From the NCBI RefSeq assembly GCF_008630535.1, contig NZ_VWPH01000013.1, positions 124,001 through 188,000 on the forward strand: a DNA stretch of 64,000 nucleotides. The letters are read 5' to 3'. The notes beneath the pieces were generated by a model. The model did no database searches. It saw only the letters and a list, made by a program, of their open reading frames with translations, and had not been told where the DNA came from. The translations under genes and the position numbers were made by a program. Origin of the DNA: Saccharopolyspora hirsuta (lineage in GTDB: Bacteria; Actinomycetota; Actinomycetes; Mycobacteriales; Pseudonocardiaceae). Shown here piece by piece: positions 62,495-64,000 of this stretch (within the stretch, counting starts at the first letter, position 1; each line of letters begins with the position of its first letter).

Positions 62495-63341
62495 TTTCCG
62501 CATCCAATCTGTTGATCACCTCGGCGATGAGCTCGGATGTGGCCTCCGGGCTCATCGCAACTTCTTCCACCTTCGCAGCCGCTTCCTGGTATGTGGCGAC
62601 GTCGGCAGTTTCGTGGAGGAACAAGGAGGATCGTCGTGTCTCCAGCTGGACCGCTGGTGCAGAACCTTCGCCGCGCTCGACGATGACGAATGCGCCCTCA
62701 AGCCCTGGATGCCAGCTCACGCTCATCGGTACCACGCGCAGGTTGACGGTGGGCCACTCCATGACGTGAAGCAGCCACTGCAGTTGCTCGTGCATCACCT
62801 GCGGTCCGCCGATCAAGCGGTAGAGCGCGCTCTCGTCAACGAACGCGGACAGGCTGGCTGGCCTGCTGGTGCGCGTAATGACATCCCGTCGGCCAAGGCG
62901 AACCGCGACACGTGTTTCGATGTCGGCATCCGGAACGCCACCAGCGATCATGATCGCCCGCGCGTAGTTCCCGGTCTGCAGTAGGCCAGGAATCAGCATC
63001 GCCGAGACATCTGTGATCGCTGTTGCATCGCGTTCGAGTTCCAGCAGTGCGGCGGTCTGCCGTTGCTGTTCGGGCAGGCTGGTGGCCACCCAGTGCGAAC
63101 CATCGGTGTCGCGCGCCAGCTCCACGAGCTCCTCGCGGAGCGCGTTGTCCGCGCCGAGTGCCGAGAGCACGGTGGCGACGTCGACAGGTCGTGGCGAGCG
63201 CTCGCCCTTCTCCCAACGGCCGATGGTCGTGTGCGAGAGGCCGAGCTTGTCGGCGAGTTGCCGAGCGCTGAGCCCCGCATCTTCGCGAGCGCGGCGAAGT
63301 TCGGAGCCGATCGCCACTGCTTTCGGGGTGGTGCCAGCCAT
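62469..63341 (-). CDS. XRE family regulator with DUF5753 (second locus)
   Basis: A 290-residue regulator: HTH at about residues 9-60 (IGSELRRAREDAGLSARQLADKLGLSHTTIGRWEKGERSPRP) and the DUF5753 domain (LIPGLLQTGNYARAIM; GGPQVMHEQLQWLLHVMEWPTVNLRVVPMSVSWHPGLEGAF). The ATG at 63341 (MAGTTPK) starts directly before the HTH. It is the same architecture and length as the protein at 4149, but clearly diverged in sequence. It is divergent from the zinc-finger gene at 63485. Confidence 0.9.
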   Translation of the reverse strand: MAGTTPKAVAIGSELRRAREDAGLSARQLADKLGLSHTTIGRWEKGERSPRPVDVATVLSALGADNALREELVELARDTDGSHWVATSLPEQQRQTAALLELERDATAITDVSAMLIPGLLQTGNYARAIMIAGGVPDADIETRVAVRLGRRDVITRTSRPASLSAFVDESALYRLIGGPQVMHEQLQWLLHVMEWPTVNLRVVPMSVSWHPGLEGAFVIVERGEGSAPAVQLETRRSSLFLHETADVATYQEAAAKVEEVAMSPEATSELIAEVINRLDAENDGTARAG

Positions 63342-63398
63342 GTGCCACAGGATAACGACGCCCGAGGTGGTGACTAGTTCGCCCGAAAGATGAATTGT

Positions 63399-63445
63399 GC
63401 CAACTGGCACCGGTCGATCATCCTGAATGTATCCAGTTGGCACCA
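63399..63445. promoter_or_regulatory. inverted GTGCCAACTGG repeats in the divergent XRE promoter
   Basis: GTGCCAACTGGCAC (itself a near palindrome) and, about 20 bp on, CCAGTTGGCAC in the opposite sense, in the gap between the XRE gene and the zinc-finger gene. It is a candidate operator for the XRE protein; the sequence differs from the GCGACA repeats of the first locus. Confidence 0.4.
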
Positions 63446-63484
63446 CGGTTCCGGCTGGGAGCAACTTACCGGACGGAGGTCGCC

Positions 63485-63727
63485 ATGCCTGGATACAGCC
63501 CCCACCCGTTCCACTGGACTCCGGCTGATGGTCAGCGGCACGCGAGCGCTGACGCGCATCCGCCGGGTGCGTTGGTCTATCCGGACGGGACCGAGGTGAC
63601 GACGTTGTGCGAGCGGACCGTGCTGGCCGAATCCGGCGATATGGCGTGGTTGTGGCCGACCTGCGCGGACTGCAACGCGGCGGCGCGGGCGCTGGTCGGG
63701 CTTCCGCCGTTGGCCGGTGAGCGATGA
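63485..63727 (+). CDS. small zinc-finger-like protein (second locus)
   Basis: An 80-residue paralogue of the protein at 5175: HPFHWTPADGQRHAS, GTEVTTLC, then WLWPTCADCN with the same cysteine spacing. GGAGG lies five bases before the ATG. It overlaps the next gene by ATGA. Its function is unknown. Confidence 0.72.
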   Translation: MPGYSPHPFHWTPADGQRHASADAHPPGALVYPDGTEVTTLCERTVLAESGDMAWLWPTCADCNAAARALVGLPPLAGER

Positions 63728-63924
63728 GCGCGGGGCGTCCGCAGCTCGCCTACTTGGCGCGCGGGGCGATTCTCGCGCTGGACGGCGCAGCTGCGGACCT
63801 GGAATCGGGGGAGTGCACGTCGTTCGAGCGCGAGCGGCTGGCGAGCTGCCTGGAACGGGTGGTCGGGGCGCTGCGCTCGGAGAACCCGGTCATCACCATT
63901 CGAGCTGAGAGGACAGATCGTTGA
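63724..63924 (+). CDS. small unknown protein in the zinc-finger operon
   Basis: A 66-residue helical, soluble protein (LAYLARGAILALDGAAADLE, then FERERLASCLERVVGALRSE). It overlaps the zinc-finger gene upstream (ATGA) and the membrane-protein gene downstream (TTGA). The first locus has no equivalent. The family is not recognised. Confidence 0.65.
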   Translation: MSAGRPQLAYLARGAILALDGAAADLESGECTSFERERLASCLERVVGALRSENPVITIRAERTDR

Positions 63925-64000
63925 TCATCGTGCTGGTCTCATCCCTGGCGGCCGTCGTTGCTTTCGCCGGTTGGTTGTCGGTGCGCCAGTTCGCCGAGCA
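63921..64000 (+). CDS. small membrane protein, partial (cut by window end)
   Basis: The TTG at 63921 overlaps the previous stop; GAGAGG lies eight bases upstream. The visible part reads IIVLVSSLAAVVAFAGWLSV then RQFAE, one N-terminal transmembrane helix, as in the gene at 5422. The rest lies outside the window. Confidence 0.6.
   Translation, partial: MIIVLVSSLAAVVAFAGWLSVRQFAE

Noticed and set aside
1-64000. CRISPR array
   Set aside because: No regularly spaced short direct repeats with unique spacers were seen; the repeats present are dispersed palindromes and 300-bp elements.

Overview
The window is GC-rich actinomycete DNA. GTG and TTG starts are frequent, many genes overlap by ATGA or GTGA, and the genes include type VII secretion (ESX) components, DUF397/XRE pairs and DUF4232 lipoproteins. 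This gene content fits the Pseudonocardiales (Saccharopolyspora or Amycolatopsis type). The genus is an inference.

Region 1 (1-39,000) is an ESX neighbourhood. It begins with a partial beta-helix/tandem AAA+ protein (EccA-like ATPase modules). An orphan histidine kinase, a DUF397/XRE/zinc-finger locus and an OmpR-type regulator follow. The secretion core is eccC (minus strand) with eccD and eccB (plus strand). Next comes a run of small helical ESX-type proteins, a 722-residue Gln-rich protein with a conserved actinobacterial tail, a YbaB/EspL-like protein, and one giant gene (18158-35683; 5841 residues). The giant protein has a CpnT-like N-terminus, a membrane hairpin, a Ser/Thr-rich linker, a metzincin HExxHxxGxxD site, a DxD-bearing domain, two copies of a module of about 1,500 residues, an OTU-type cysteine protease site between the copies, a caspase-like His/Cys pair and an unassigned C-terminal domain. 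Two small genes directly downstream may be immunity or export partners.

Region 2 (37,900-48,800) is mixed. It holds two paralogous membrane-anchored proteins with a four-cysteine golvesin-like domain, a LuxR-type regulator, a histidine kinase, a DUF4232 lipoprotein and tRNA-Lys(TTT). It also holds a two-gene clpP operon whose second member has lost its catalytic serine, beside a PopR/ClgR-like regulator ending in Ala-Ala. A membrane Nudix gene and a twice-frameshifted gene close the region.

Region 3 (48,880-62,230) looks like an indole-3-acetate (auxin) catabolic cluster. The genes are iacA, iacB, iacCD, iacE, iacF, the iacG-x-iacH operon and a SnoaL-like gene, joined to catBAC for ortho-cleavage of catechol. 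A FixJ-type response regulator and a FixL-type PAS kinase lie inside. Three promoters (catB, iacG, iacA) share a two-box signature, which makes one regulon likely.

Region 4 (62,230-64,000) is a second XRE/DUF397 locus divergent from a zinc-finger/membrane-protein operon, mirroring 3961-5730.

Two repeat families are scattered in the gaps. One is a 17-bp-stem palindrome (CGTGAGTGCTTT type). The other is an element of about 300 bp with 12-bp terminal inverted repeats, three copies, and an internal hairpin whose arms differ between two copies by compensating changes. Several of these repeats supply the stop codon of the adjacent gene.
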